Assembly: GCA_946631535.1 (NCBI GenBank) | Contig: CAMPAF010000083.1 | Coordinates: forward strand, 1 to 10,522 | DNA: 10,522 bases | DNA from: an uncultured Verrucomicrobiota bacterium | Lineage (GTDB): Bacteria; Verrucomicrobiota; Kiritimatiellia; RFP12; UBA1067 | Direction of reading: 5' to 3' | Shown here: piece by piece, positions 1 to 6,571 of the stretch | Numbering within the stretch: the stretch's first letter is position 1 | How the letters are laid out: every line of letters begins with the position of its first letter | Notes under the pieces: model-generated | The model's input: only the letters and a program-made list of their open reading frames with translations | Told to the model about the DNA's origin: nothing | Databases searched by the model: none | Made by a program: the position numbers and the translations under genes

Positions 1-91
1 TAGCCCGCGCACCTCTCTCAAAGTTGTTTTTACCAGTTGTTCTGGTTGTTTCCAGTCTCAAAACGCATGGGTGAGAAGCGCAGATGCGCCC
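1..91 (+). repeat. Copy 1 of a 91-bp dispersed element, upstream of the RHS gene
   Basis: This stretch is repeated in inverted orientation at 10385-10475 with three mismatches (positions 55, 78 and 79), so 88/91 identical. It contains a 5-bp hairpin (ACCAG 32-36, loop TTGTT, CTGGT 42-46), three GTTGTT hexamers (23-28, 36-41, 45-50), a 6-bp pairing ACGCAT 63-68 / ATGCGC 84-89, and two TCTCAAA direct repeats. All three substitutions fall outside the stems. Copy 1 begins at the first base of the window, so the element probably continues to the left, as copy 2 does (a GC stem-loop). It encodes no plausible protein. Both copies read in the same direction relative to the gene downstream. It could be a dispersed regulatory or small-RNA element, or a miniature mobile element; the sequence does not decide. 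Confidence 0.85.
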
Positions 92-118
92 AATGGGCCC
101 AATTTGTAAATTCACGTT

Positions 119-134
119 CTGCCTTGACAGGCAG
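119..134. promoter_or_regulatory. Palindrome centred on the -35 box (possible operator)
   Basis: CTGCCT (119-124) and AGGCAG (129-134) form a perfect 6+6 bp dyad around TGAC. The dyad is centred on the TTGACA -35 hexamer at 124-129. A dimeric repressor bound here would block RNA polymerase. The symmetry is seen directly; the operator role is inferred, and a chance palindrome of this size is possible. Confidence 0.35.
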
Positions 135-152
135 GTACCCATGTGCTAACCT
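124..152 (+). promoter_or_regulatory. Sigma-70-type promoter of the RHS gene
   Basis: A perfect -35 TTGACA (124-129) is followed by a 17-bp spacer and TAACCT (147-152) as -10, with the extended -10 dinucleotide TG at 144-145. Transcription would start near 159, leaving a leader of about 20 nt that carries the GAGGTGG ribosome binding site at 170-176. The -10 hexamer is weak, but the -35 and TG extension compensate. The 91-bp element ends 32 bp upstream of the -35. Confidence 0.6.
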
Positions 153-179
153 CTTTGCAAAATCGAAAAGAGGTGGTAG

Positions 180-3100
180 ATGCACAAGTTGTTAAGGAAT
201 GTAGCGTTAGCTGTTGTCGGGGTTCTGTCCGCGAGCGCGTTTGCGTCGGAGGGGCCGACGTTCCTCTCGAAGCCGCTCCTGGCGGGGCGGGCGTCGCTGA
301 CGGAGGACGGGTTCGTGGTGGGGCGCTCGTTCGGCACGGCGAACTTCACGCCCGAGCTGGCGTGGCCCGTTCAGCTCGTCTACGAGTCCGCATCGGAGAG
401 GACGGGCATATTCGGTTACGCCTGGCGCTCGCCGCAGCTGGAGTCGTCCGCCGCGTGGGACAAGGACGGCGTCCTGTGGACGACGCCTTGGGGCGAGAAG
501 ATCAAGTTCCATCCCAAGAAGGAGAAGCTGCCGAAGGACGCCGTGAGGGTGGCCCTCTGGGAGGAGGCGAGGAAGGGACGCGGCTTCTACGCGCCTTATG
601 CCGACTGGGAGGCGGACACGGCCTCGTCCAGCCCCGCGAAGACGGGCGACTGGACGTTCACGGGCAAGCGGGCGTGCGCAGGCTGGACGCTTGCCTACCG
701 CAACGGACGGCTTTCTCGGGTGGACGCGCCGTCGGGCCGGTCGATCTCGTTCTCCTACGACAAGGCGGGGCGCCCGGTCTCGATATCGCAGGACGGCGTC
801 GCGTTCGTGGAACTGGCCTACGATGCCAACGGCCTTGCGGAGTCGGTGAAGGTCAACGGCGTGGAGACGCGCCTGGCCTACGCGAACGGCCCGCTCGCGA
901 TCCTCCCCAAGACGATCGACGGACAGATCGTCCCCGCCGCGCGTCCGCGCCTGGTCTCGCTCCAGATAGCGAACCTGGACGCCGAGACGTTCGGCTACGC
1001 GGGCAACTACCTCTCCCGCATCTCGCAGGGCGCGCACGTGGAGGAGCTTAAGGTGCAGAACGAGACGCTTGCGGACCGGAAACGGAACATCCGCTCGGCG
1101 CAGCCGAAGAGCAAGGTGGAGCACACGGGCAGAATCGCGGGGCGGCTCCTCGCGGACAACACCTACACCTACGCCTACGGGAAGAAGACCGGCGTCGTGT
1201 CGGTGACGGACCTGGCGGGCCGCACGGCCAGTTACTCGTTCGACGGAAAGACGGGCGTCTTCGGCATCACGGAGTTCACGGGCAGGAAGCACACGATCTA
1301 CTATTTCATGCGCTACGACGTGGCGTATCTCGGCAAGGTGAGAAAGGTGGTCGACGGCAAGGGGCGGGACGTGGTCTCGTTCCGCTACGACAAGGCGACG
1401 GGCCGCCCGACGCGCGTCCGCGACAGGCTGGGCAACGACGTCAACCTCGAATGGGACGACGCCGGACATCCCGTGCGCGAGACGCGCAGGATCGCGGGAA
1501 GCGCGGACGAGGAGCCGGTGCGCTCGTTCGCCTGCGACAAGGCGGGGAACCCCGTGTCGGTGTCGATGCTCGACGCGGACGGCAAGGCCGTGCGCACCGC
1601 GACGGCGGCATACGACAGGGAACGTCGCCCCGTGCGGCTCTCCGACGGACGGCGAGAGGCGAAGATCGAATACACGAAGTGGGGTCGCCCCGCCTCGGTC
1701 ACGGATTCGCTCGGAAGGACAACGGCGTTCGAGTACGACAGGTGGAAACGGCCCGTCAAGGCGACGACGCCTGACGGGATCGTGACGACGTGCTCGTATA
1801 CGCCCGCCGGACTTGTGGCGAGGATTGACCGTCGCGCGGGTGACGAGCTGGCGCAGTCCGTTGAGGTGGAATATGACGGCGCGGGGCGTCCTGTCTCGTA
1901 CACTGACCAGGACGGCCGGACGAAGAAGTACGAGCGCGACGCGTTCGGGCGCGTGGCGAAGGAGATATTTCCTGATGCGTCGGAAGTGGGTTACGCCTAC
2001 GACGGCGCGGGGCGGCTCGCGTCGGTGCTGGACGAGAACCGGCACAAGATCCAGTTCGGGTGGGACGCGGGCGGGATCGCCTCGCGCGCCACCGCTGCTG
2101 GTCAGCTCACGGACTACGTGCGCGACGACTACGGACTTCTGAAGGAGATCGTCTCGTCGAAGGACGGCAAGGCCGGGCGCACGATCAAGAGGGAATACGA
2201 CAAGTTCGACCGCGTGGCGAAGATCGTCTACGGTCCGGGCGAGGTGGAGTCCTTCGCCTACGACGCGCGGGGACGGCTCGCGAAGCACACGCGCGGCAAG
2301 ACGGTCGAGACGTACGCCTACGACCACTTCGGGAATCTCGCGGAGAAGTGCGAGGACGGCGTGACGACCTCGTACGCCTACGACGCCTGGGGCCAGCGCA
2401 CGAAGCGCGTCACGAAGGACGCGGAGGGCAACGTGATCTCCGAGGAGACGCGGACATACGACAGGTACGGGCGGCTCGCGGAGATCAGGTCCGACGGAAA
2501 GGGCGTCAGGTATTCGTACGACAAGGCGGGGCGCGTGGCGCGGCAGGATGTCGACGGGCGCACGATCGCGTTCTCGTACACGAAGTACGGGCGGCTTGCG
2601 GACAAGACGCTGTCCGGCTCGCTGGGGGTTCTCTCAAACGTGCGCTACTGGTACGGGAAGGACGGGAAGATCGTCGCGCGCCTTGCGAACGGCATCTCCC
2701 AGAAGTACTTCTACGACGCCAAGGGGCAGCTCCTGAAGGTGGTCGCGCTGGACGGGACCGTGTGCGAGCGGTACGCCTATGATCCGGCGGGGAACATCCT
2801 CGAGAAGGAGATCGGCGGGAAGAAGACAACGTACAGATACGACGAGGCGAACCAGCTCGTCAGCTCCACGGCCCCCGACGGAACGGTGACGAAGTACGCC
2901 TACGACGCGGCGGGCCGCCTCGTGAAGGAAGGTTCAAAGACCTACCGCTACGGCTATCTCGACAAGGTGCTGTCCGTGACCGAGGGCAAGGAGCGGCACA
3001 CCTTCACCTACCATGCCGACGGCCAGCTCGCCACCGCGACCCGCACGGGAGGGCCGCGCTCCGTCGCGGCCGGAACCGGTAGGGCGGCCAGCCCTCTGGC

Positions 3101-4115
3101 CGCCGAAACCGAATCCTTCCTCTGGGACGGTCTCGCGCTCGTCAGGCGCGGCTCCACCTCCTACCTGAACGAACCCCACCCCAACGGGGGCAGCCCGATC
3201 CTGTCGTCCAAGGACGGCGTCATGTTCAGCGACATCCTCGGAACGACGCTCGGCGCCGACGGTGACGGGGGCTACGCAGCTGTTTCCCTTACTACATTCG
3301 GCGATTCCGTTTCGGGAGGGTCGCACTCCGGCGCGACAGATACGCTTTTCACCGGCAAGCCGCATGTTGACGGCCTCGGCTACGCCTTCCTCTTTCGCAA
3401 CTATCGCCCCGGCCTCGGCAAGTGGCAGACCGCCGATCCGCTTGGATATCCAGACGGCTGGAATCGGTTGGCGTACTGTGGGAATAACGTAATTATGACA
3501 TTGGATCCTCTTGGAACGTTTCTTATTCGGTGTTTTGATTTAAATCATATAGACCTCACTAGTTTAGATCCAAATCAGTCTTATGCCAGAGTTTATTCTG
3601 CTGGCGGTTTGAGTATAGGGAGCGGGGGTGGTAACGACTACGGAGGAATCTTTGACGTAAATTCTAAGAACGTGATTGTGGATCAAACGGGTTTGGTCTT
3701 TATTGATTTATATCTTTACATTAATATTTCAAATGCGAAAAAGGATCATGAATTTAAGTCCGGTGAGGAGACGCGATACTGTCCTCATTACTACAATAAC
3801 GACGATTCAGGGGGAAAAAATAACGTGTATGAGGCTATAGAAGCTCATGAAAGAGCACATGCAAATGTTTTTTTTACAAAAGTTTTGAGCGATATGTCTG
3901 CATTATTACTGGATTATTCTCTAGATGATGGTAGCCGTAGTGCGGCAGAGATATTGACTATCGTTGAAAGCGAATTTAAACGAGCTTGGGGTTTCAATTT
4001 GAGCAGATCAAATTCTGATGCAGATCAAGCAGTCTACAATTATTTTAGGAACAATCAAAGGTGGGAAGGGTTGCCAGATTTAGGAGCTTGGAGGTGTTGG
4101 AGGGTAAGAGAATGA
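180..4115 (+). CDS. Sec-exported RHS/YD-repeat polymorphic toxin with C-terminal HExxH metallopeptidase-like domain
   Basis: The product has 1311 residues. Residues 1-22 are a Sec signal peptide (basic MHKLLRN, hydrophobic core, ASAFA cleavage region). YD repeats run from about residue 190 to 910, with at least 20 recognisable units such as YDKAGRP, YDARGRL and YDAAGRL. In this family they wrap into a hollow shell around the toxin. The core ends with the conserved block at about 1080-1111 (YRPGLGKWQTADPLGY, YCGNN, LDPLG). Residues 1112-1311 are unlike the core: AT-rich, with HERAH at 1223-1227, the zinc-binding and catalytic motif of zincin peptidases. E1257 or E1263 could be the third ligand. 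I do not recognise the exact peptidase family. A palindromic-repeat insertion lies at about residues 956-975. There is no PAAR domain, which argues against classic type VI secretion. The start is set by GAGGTGG at 170-176. A translated ATG at 143 in another frame lacks coding character. The product could instead be a surface adhesin, but the tail and neighbour favour a toxin. Confidence 0.88.
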   Translation: MHKLLRNVALAVVGVLSASAFASEGPTFLSKPLLAGRASLTEDGFVVGRSFGTANFTPELAWPVQLVYESASERTGIFGYAWRSPQLESSAAWDKDGVLWTTPWGEKIKFHPKKEKLPKDAVRVALWEEARKGRGFYAPYADWEADTASSSPAKTGDWTFTGKRACAGWTLAYRNGRLSRVDAPSGRSISFSYDKAGRPVSISQDGVAFVELAYDANGLAESVKVNGVETRLAYANGPLAILPKTIDGQIVPAARPRLVSLQIANLDAETFGYAGNYLSRISQGAHVEELKVQNETLADRKRNIRSAQPKSKVEHTGRIAGRLLADNTYTYAYGKKTGVVSVTDLAGRTASYSFDGKTGVFGITEFTGRKHTIYYFMRYDVAYLGKVRKVVDGKGRDVVSFRYDKATGRPTRVRDRLGNDVNLEWDDAGHPVRETRRIAGSADEEPVRSFACDKAGNPVSVSMLDADGKAVRTATAAYDRERRPVRLSDGRREAKIEYTKWGRPASVTDSLGRTTAFEYDRWKRPVKATTPDGIVTTCSYTPAGLVARIDRRAGDELAQSVEVEYDGAGRPVSYTDQDGRTKKYERDAFGRVAKEIFPDASEVGYAYDGAGRLASVLDENRHKIQFGWDAGGIASRATAAGQLTDYVRDDYGLLKEIVSSKDGKAGRTIKREYDKFDRVAKIVYGPGEVESFAYDARGRLAKHTRGKTVETYAYDHFGNLAEKCEDGVTTSYAYDAWGQRTKRVTKDAEGNVISEETRTYDRYGRLAEIRSDGKGVRYSYDKAGRVARQDVDGRTIAFSYTKYGRLADKTLSGSLGVLSNVRYWYGKDGKIVARLANGISQKYFYDAKGQLLKVVALDGTVCERYAYDPAGNILEKEIGGKKTTYRYDEANQLVSSTAPDGTVTKYAYDAAGRLVKEGSKTYRYGYLDKVLSVTEGKERHTFTYHADGQLATATRTGGPRSVAAGTGRAASPLAAETESFLWDGLALVRRGSTSYLNEPHPNGGSPILSSKDGVMFSDILGTTLGADGDGGYAAVSLTTFGDSVSGGSHSGATDTLFTGKPHVDGLGYAFLFRNYRPGLGKWQTADPLGYPDGWNRLAYCGNNVIMTLDPLGTFLIRCFDLNHIDLTSLDPNQSYARVYSAGGLSIGSGGGNDYGGIFDVNSKNVIVDQTGLVFIDLYLYINISNAKKDHEFKSGEETRYCPHYYNNDDSGGKNNVYEAIEAHERAHANVFFTKVLSDMSALLLDYSLDDGSRSAAEILTIVESEFKRAWGFNLSRSNSDADQAVYNYFRNNQRWEGLPDLGAWRCWRVRE
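3047..3104. repeat. Two adjacent palindromic repeats inside the RHS gene
   Basis: Bases 3047-3071 match the reverse complement of 6851-6874 in the ligase gene, apart from CC versus T in the middle. Immediately after it, GGCGGCCAG (3083-3091) and CTGGCCGCC (3096-3104) form a perfect 9-bp stem with a CCCT loop. Both are translated in frame as low-complexity sequence (TGGPRSVAAGTGRAASPLAAETE region), between the last YD repeats and the RHS core end. They look like dispersed elements tolerated in a linker, since no YD motif is disturbed. Confidence 0.7.
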
Positions 4116-4765
4116 AAAAAATCATATTGATATTCAGTGCGAATGCGTTTTTCTCATGTTCTGCTGGATTGCAAACTTGTATGGATACGAATCAATTCGA
4201 ACATGGATACGTAAGCTTAGATATCATACGCGACATACAATTTCTTGATTCAACACGAACGAAGCGACTGGCATTATTGAAAGAGAGACATGCTATTAGC
4301 AATATAGAAACACTGTTGGAGTTTCGTGGGATTGAGGCATTTAGTGTATTTACTGTGGTATATTCGCAAGATAAGGATAAGTGTTACATTGGTTACATGT
4401 CTGAATCTAGAAATAAAAGTAAAGAAATCATTTGCTCTTTAGAAATGAAGCAAAAATGGTGGGCTCTCAATGATAGATTGCCAAACTATAGATACACACG
4501 ATATGGTAGGGCTTTCGGGTTGCGACGTATTTATTTATCATTATGCAAACAAGGTGATATTTCAAAATTTTATTGCTTTGACTATCCTAAGCGTTTGATA
4601 GCGATGCTGGATACTGGTTCATGGTTAAGTCATACGAGTTTTGGTGTAAAGGATAAAGCACATAGCTTGACTCATCTAGGGTCACATACAACTGATGAAT
4701 TTTTTCTAGTGTTCTTTACGCCTATAATGGAAGTTATAACTGACGTAGGCCTTAAGGACAATTGA
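4112..4765 (+). CDS. Putative immunity protein for the RHS toxin, exported
   Basis: The product has 217 residues and belongs to no family I recognise. The ATG at 4112 overlaps the RHS stop (ATGA), and GGAGGG at 4099-4104 lies 7 nt upstream. This supports translational coupling and start 4112 over the longer in-frame start at 4061, which lies inside the RHS tail. The N terminus MKKIILIFSANAFFSC is a signal sequence; C16 could be lipidated but the lipobox is poor. The rest is a mixed, fairly polar protein with scattered cysteines and a histidine-rich C-terminal stretch (SHTSF, HSLTHLGSH). It shares the AT-rich composition of the toxin tail. Position, overlap and composition point to a cognate immunity protein. 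An exported inhibitor would fit a toxin that acts in the periplasm. It could also be an accessory or chaperone protein. Confidence 0.65.
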   Translation: MKKIILIFSANAFFSCSAGLQTCMDTNQFEHGYVSLDIIRDIQFLDSTRTKRLALLKERHAISNIETLLEFRGIEAFSVFTVVYSQDKDKCYIGYMSESRNKSKEIICSLEMKQKWWALNDRLPNYRYTRYGRAFGLRRIYLSLCKQGDISKFYCFDYPKRLIAMLDTGSWLSHTSFGVKDKAHSLTHLGSHTTDEFFLVFFTPIMEVITDVGLKDN

Positions 4766-4849
4766 TAACTGCTTTTTGCTGCCGAAGTGGTTGATTGACA
4801 TAAAATAGGGTATGATATTCTTTCAACTTAAACTTATACAGGATGGATT
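4766..4849 (+). promoter_or_regulatory. AT-rich intergenic region with promoter-like boxes
   Basis: This 84-bp gap holds TTGACA (4795-4800) and TATGAT (4811-4816), but only 10 bp apart, which is too close to work as a pair. Neither has a good partner at 16-18 bp. A promoter for the hydrolase-ligase pair is likely somewhere here because no other gap precedes them, but I cannot fix it. AGGA at 4840-4843 is a possible ribosome binding site for the GTG at 4850. No terminator hairpin follows the immunity gene. Confidence 0.3.
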
Positions 4850-6571
4850 GTGCCGCTTATGATTCTATCCCCCAATATCTACCAACTGTTCATGCTGAGA
4901 TTAATGTGTGTTGCCGTCACACTCCACGCCTCCTCGGCCATCGTGTCCAACGTAACGGTGCGCACGCGGGCGGCGAACAACCCCGCGCCGAAGGTGTGGT
5001 ACCGAGTCCCGGAGGGGTATGGGGCGACGAAGGGGCGGACGTGGCGGACGCTCGTGATCTTCGGCGGGCGGAACTGCGCGGGGAGCAACGAGGTGTCCAA
5101 CGCGATCGGATGGGCGCGGTGGGCCGACCGGCACGGCGTGTTCCTTGTCGCGCCGGGGTTCAAGGACGACCGGTACTGGAATCCGCAGACGTGGTCGGGC
5201 CGCGCCCTGCTGGCCGCGCTTGCTGAAATCAAGAGGTCGTACGACATCGACACGTCGAAGCTGCTCTACTACGGTTACTCCGCTGGGAGCCAGGCGGCCA
5301 ACCTGTTCGCCGCGTGGCGGCCCGATTTGTGTTGCGCGTGGGTAAGCCATGCCTGCGGCGTGTTCCACGAGCCGTCCGCGCGGATGAAGGGCGTGCCGGG
5401 CCTCGTGACGTGCGGCGACGCGGACGCGGCGCGCGACATCCTGAGCCGCGATTTCGTGGCGAAGGCCCGAAAGGTCGGACAGCCCGTCATCTGGAAGTCG
5501 TTTCCCAACCATCCGCACGATGTGCCGCCAGGCTCGCTCACGCTCGCGCGGGCGTTCCTGGGGCATTGGCACGAGATACGATGCGGCGAGTTGGGGGAGG
5601 CGGGAAGAAGCGGTGTGAGCGCCGCTTCCCCGAAGGGCGACGTTTCGGGGAAGCGGCACTCTTGCCGCTTCGTCGGTGACGAGCCGGAGGGCGTGTACTG
5701 GCCGGCGGAATCATCCGAGGCGGCGAGCGTACCGTTTGACGATCAAGTGGAGCTACCAAGTCGCGCCATTGCCGAAGCGTGGGGGCGGGAAGGGATGAAC
5801 GGGCGGGACGCCCGTTCTCCAAGTGCGCGGGTGGCCGTAAACGGGCGGGACGCCCGTTTTTCCTGTTTCGCTGTCGAAGGGGTGCCGTTCATTTGCCGTG
5901 TGCCGGAAACATACACGCCCACTTCGCGCGTGGCGGTGCTCTTCGGCGGGCGCGACTGGCCTGCCGAAAAGACGCTGGAGGCGTTCGGTTTCGACGATGT
6001 GGCTGATCAAAACGGACTGTTCCTTGTCTCGCCGTCGTTCTCCGGCGACGGCTATTGGCAGCCACAAAGCGGTACGGGGCGCGTCGTGTACCGCGCTCTC
6101 GACGCGGTGCGGCGCCGCTATGACCTGAAGCCTCTTCCCGTCATACTCTACGGCTATTCGGCGGGCGGGCAATGCGCGGCTTTGTTTTCGGATTGGATGA
6201 AGGGCTCCGTGGCTGCGTGGGGCGCGCACGGGTGCGGCGTCTATCCTGAGACGAACGCACCGCCGTTCGCGCCCGCGCTCGTGACGTGCGGCGAAGGCGA
6301 CGCCGATCGTCTCCGCATCAGTCGGCAGTTTGCGTATGCCCGCCGCGAGGCCGGCGGGCACGTGCTGGTGAAAACATATCCAAGTGGACACGAGCTTGAC
6401 GGTCGCGTCCTCGTACTCGCCCGCGCGTGGCTCACGGCGTTCGCGCAGGGCGGCGGCTGGCCGCGCGCCTGGGGCGAGGACGACACGTGGCAGGTGCGCC
6501 CGCTCGCGCAGATCGATCCGGAATTCCGCAACCCGCTCTACACCGAAGAGATGAAGAGGCTCTGGCGGTGA
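4850..6571 (+). CDS. Tandem two-domain secreted alpha/beta hydrolase (esterase-like)
   Basis: The product has 573 residues. Two homologous hydrolase domains (about 45-240 and 340-545) each carry a GYSAG nucleophile elbow (S144, S437), a TCG-D acid loop (D190 or D192; D484) and a histidine near the end (H221 or H223; H514). Both triads therefore look complete. Shared FGGR, YW.PQ and ARAFL/ARAWL motifs indicate an internal duplication. The fold resembles the PHB-depolymerase/feruloyl-esterase type; the substrate is unknown. The N terminus is hydrophobic (MLRLMCVAVTLHASSA) and probably a signal peptide. The GTG start at 4850 has AGGA 6 nt upstream, but ATG at 4859 or 4892 would also give a signal peptide, so the start is uncertain. 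The linker (about 250-340) is packed with palindromic repeats. The stop overlaps the next start by one base (TGATG), suggesting an operon with the ligase-like gene. Confidence 0.8.
   Translation: MPLMILSPNIYQLFMLRLMCVAVTLHASSAIVSNVTVRTRAANNPAPKVWYRVPEGYGATKGRTWRTLVIFGGRNCAGSNEVSNAIGWARWADRHGVFLVAPGFKDDRYWNPQTWSGRALLAALAEIKRSYDIDTSKLLYYGYSAGSQAANLFAAWRPDLCCAWVSHACGVFHEPSARMKGVPGLVTCGDADAARDILSRDFVAKARKVGQPVIWKSFPNHPHDVPPGSLTLARAFLGHWHEIRCGELGEAGRSGVSAASPKGDVSGKRHSCRFVGDEPEGVYWPAESSEAASVPFDDQVELPSRAIAEAWGREGMNGRDARSPSARVAVNGRDARFSCFAVEGVPFICRVPETYTPTSRVAVLFGGRDWPAEKTLEAFGFDDVADQNGLFLVSPSFSGDGYWQPQSGTGRVVYRALDAVRRRYDLKPLPVILYGYSAGGQCAALFSDWMKGSVAAWGAHGCGVYPETNAPPFAPALVTCGEGDADRLRISRQFAYARREAGGHVLVKTYPSGHELDGRVLVLARAWLTAFAQGGGWPRAWGEDDTWQVRPLAQIDPEFRNPLYTEEMKRLWR
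5607..5671. repeat. Three nested palindromes in the hydrolase linker (family A)
   Basis: GAAGCGG/CCGCTTC arms occur at 5607-5628 and again at 5650-5671. Between and overlapping them, CCGCTTCCCCGAA (5622-5634) pairs perfectly with TTCGGGGAAGCGG (5644-5656), a 13-bp inverted repeat. The array can therefore fold as three separate hairpins or one longer one. The right unit recurs at 7398-7419 with one change, and both encode KRHSCRFVG. It is translated in frame in the interdomain linker. Confidence 0.75.
5797..5859. repeat. Two copies of the NGRDAR palindrome (family B)
   Basis: At 5797-5817 the arms GAACGGGC and GCCCGTTC flank GGGAC. At 5839-5859 the arms AAACGGGC and GCCCGTTT flank the same GGGAC. 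Both are perfect 8-bp stems with a 5-nt loop. Each is translated in the same frame as NGRDAR. A variant copy lies at 7189-7208 in the ligase gene (NWRDAR). They sit at the end of the interdomain linker, just before the second hydrolase domain. Confidence 0.75.

Larger units (their letters stand above)
3487..4912. other. AT-rich island: toxin tail, immunity gene and following promoter region
   Basis: Base composition and codon choice change within a few codons near 3485, at the end of the conserved RHS core. G/C-ending codons give way to A/T-ending ones, with runs of A and T such as the nine T residues near 3869-3877. This persists through the toxin tail, the downstream gene and the intergenic region, and stops about 20 codons into the hydrolase gene near 4912. 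Such a block suggests a module acquired separately from its surroundings, with the left junction in the RHS core-end sequence. Boundaries are estimated by eye. Confidence 0.75.

Noticed and set aside
1..91. Integron attC site or CRISPR repeat, suggested by the GTTGTT motifs and hairpin
   Set aside because: There is no pair of attC core sites with the right spacing, no regularly spaced repeat-spacer array and no integrase or cas gene.
207..2327. Long minus-strand open frame (706 codons) opposite the RHS gene
   Set aside because: It is arginine-, valine- and histidine-rich with no domain pattern. It mirrors the GC-rich codon bias of the RHS core, whose YD repeats are unmistakable on the plus strand.
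4061..4111. Upstream in-frame ATG extending the immunity gene by 17 residues
   Set aside because: It overlaps the RHS tail and lacks a convincing ribosome binding site, and it would put a polar stretch before the signal sequence. ATG 4112 has GGAGGG at good spacing.
4795..4816. TTGACA and TATGAT as one promoter for the hydrolase
   Set aside because: They are only 10 bp apart, too close for a sigma-70 promoter, so no exact promoter was called.
6427..6570. Longer start for the ligase-like gene inside the hydrolase
   Set aside because: The extra 48 residues are arginine-rich out-of-frame sequence of the hydrolase. ATG 6571 forms the coupled TGATG junction.
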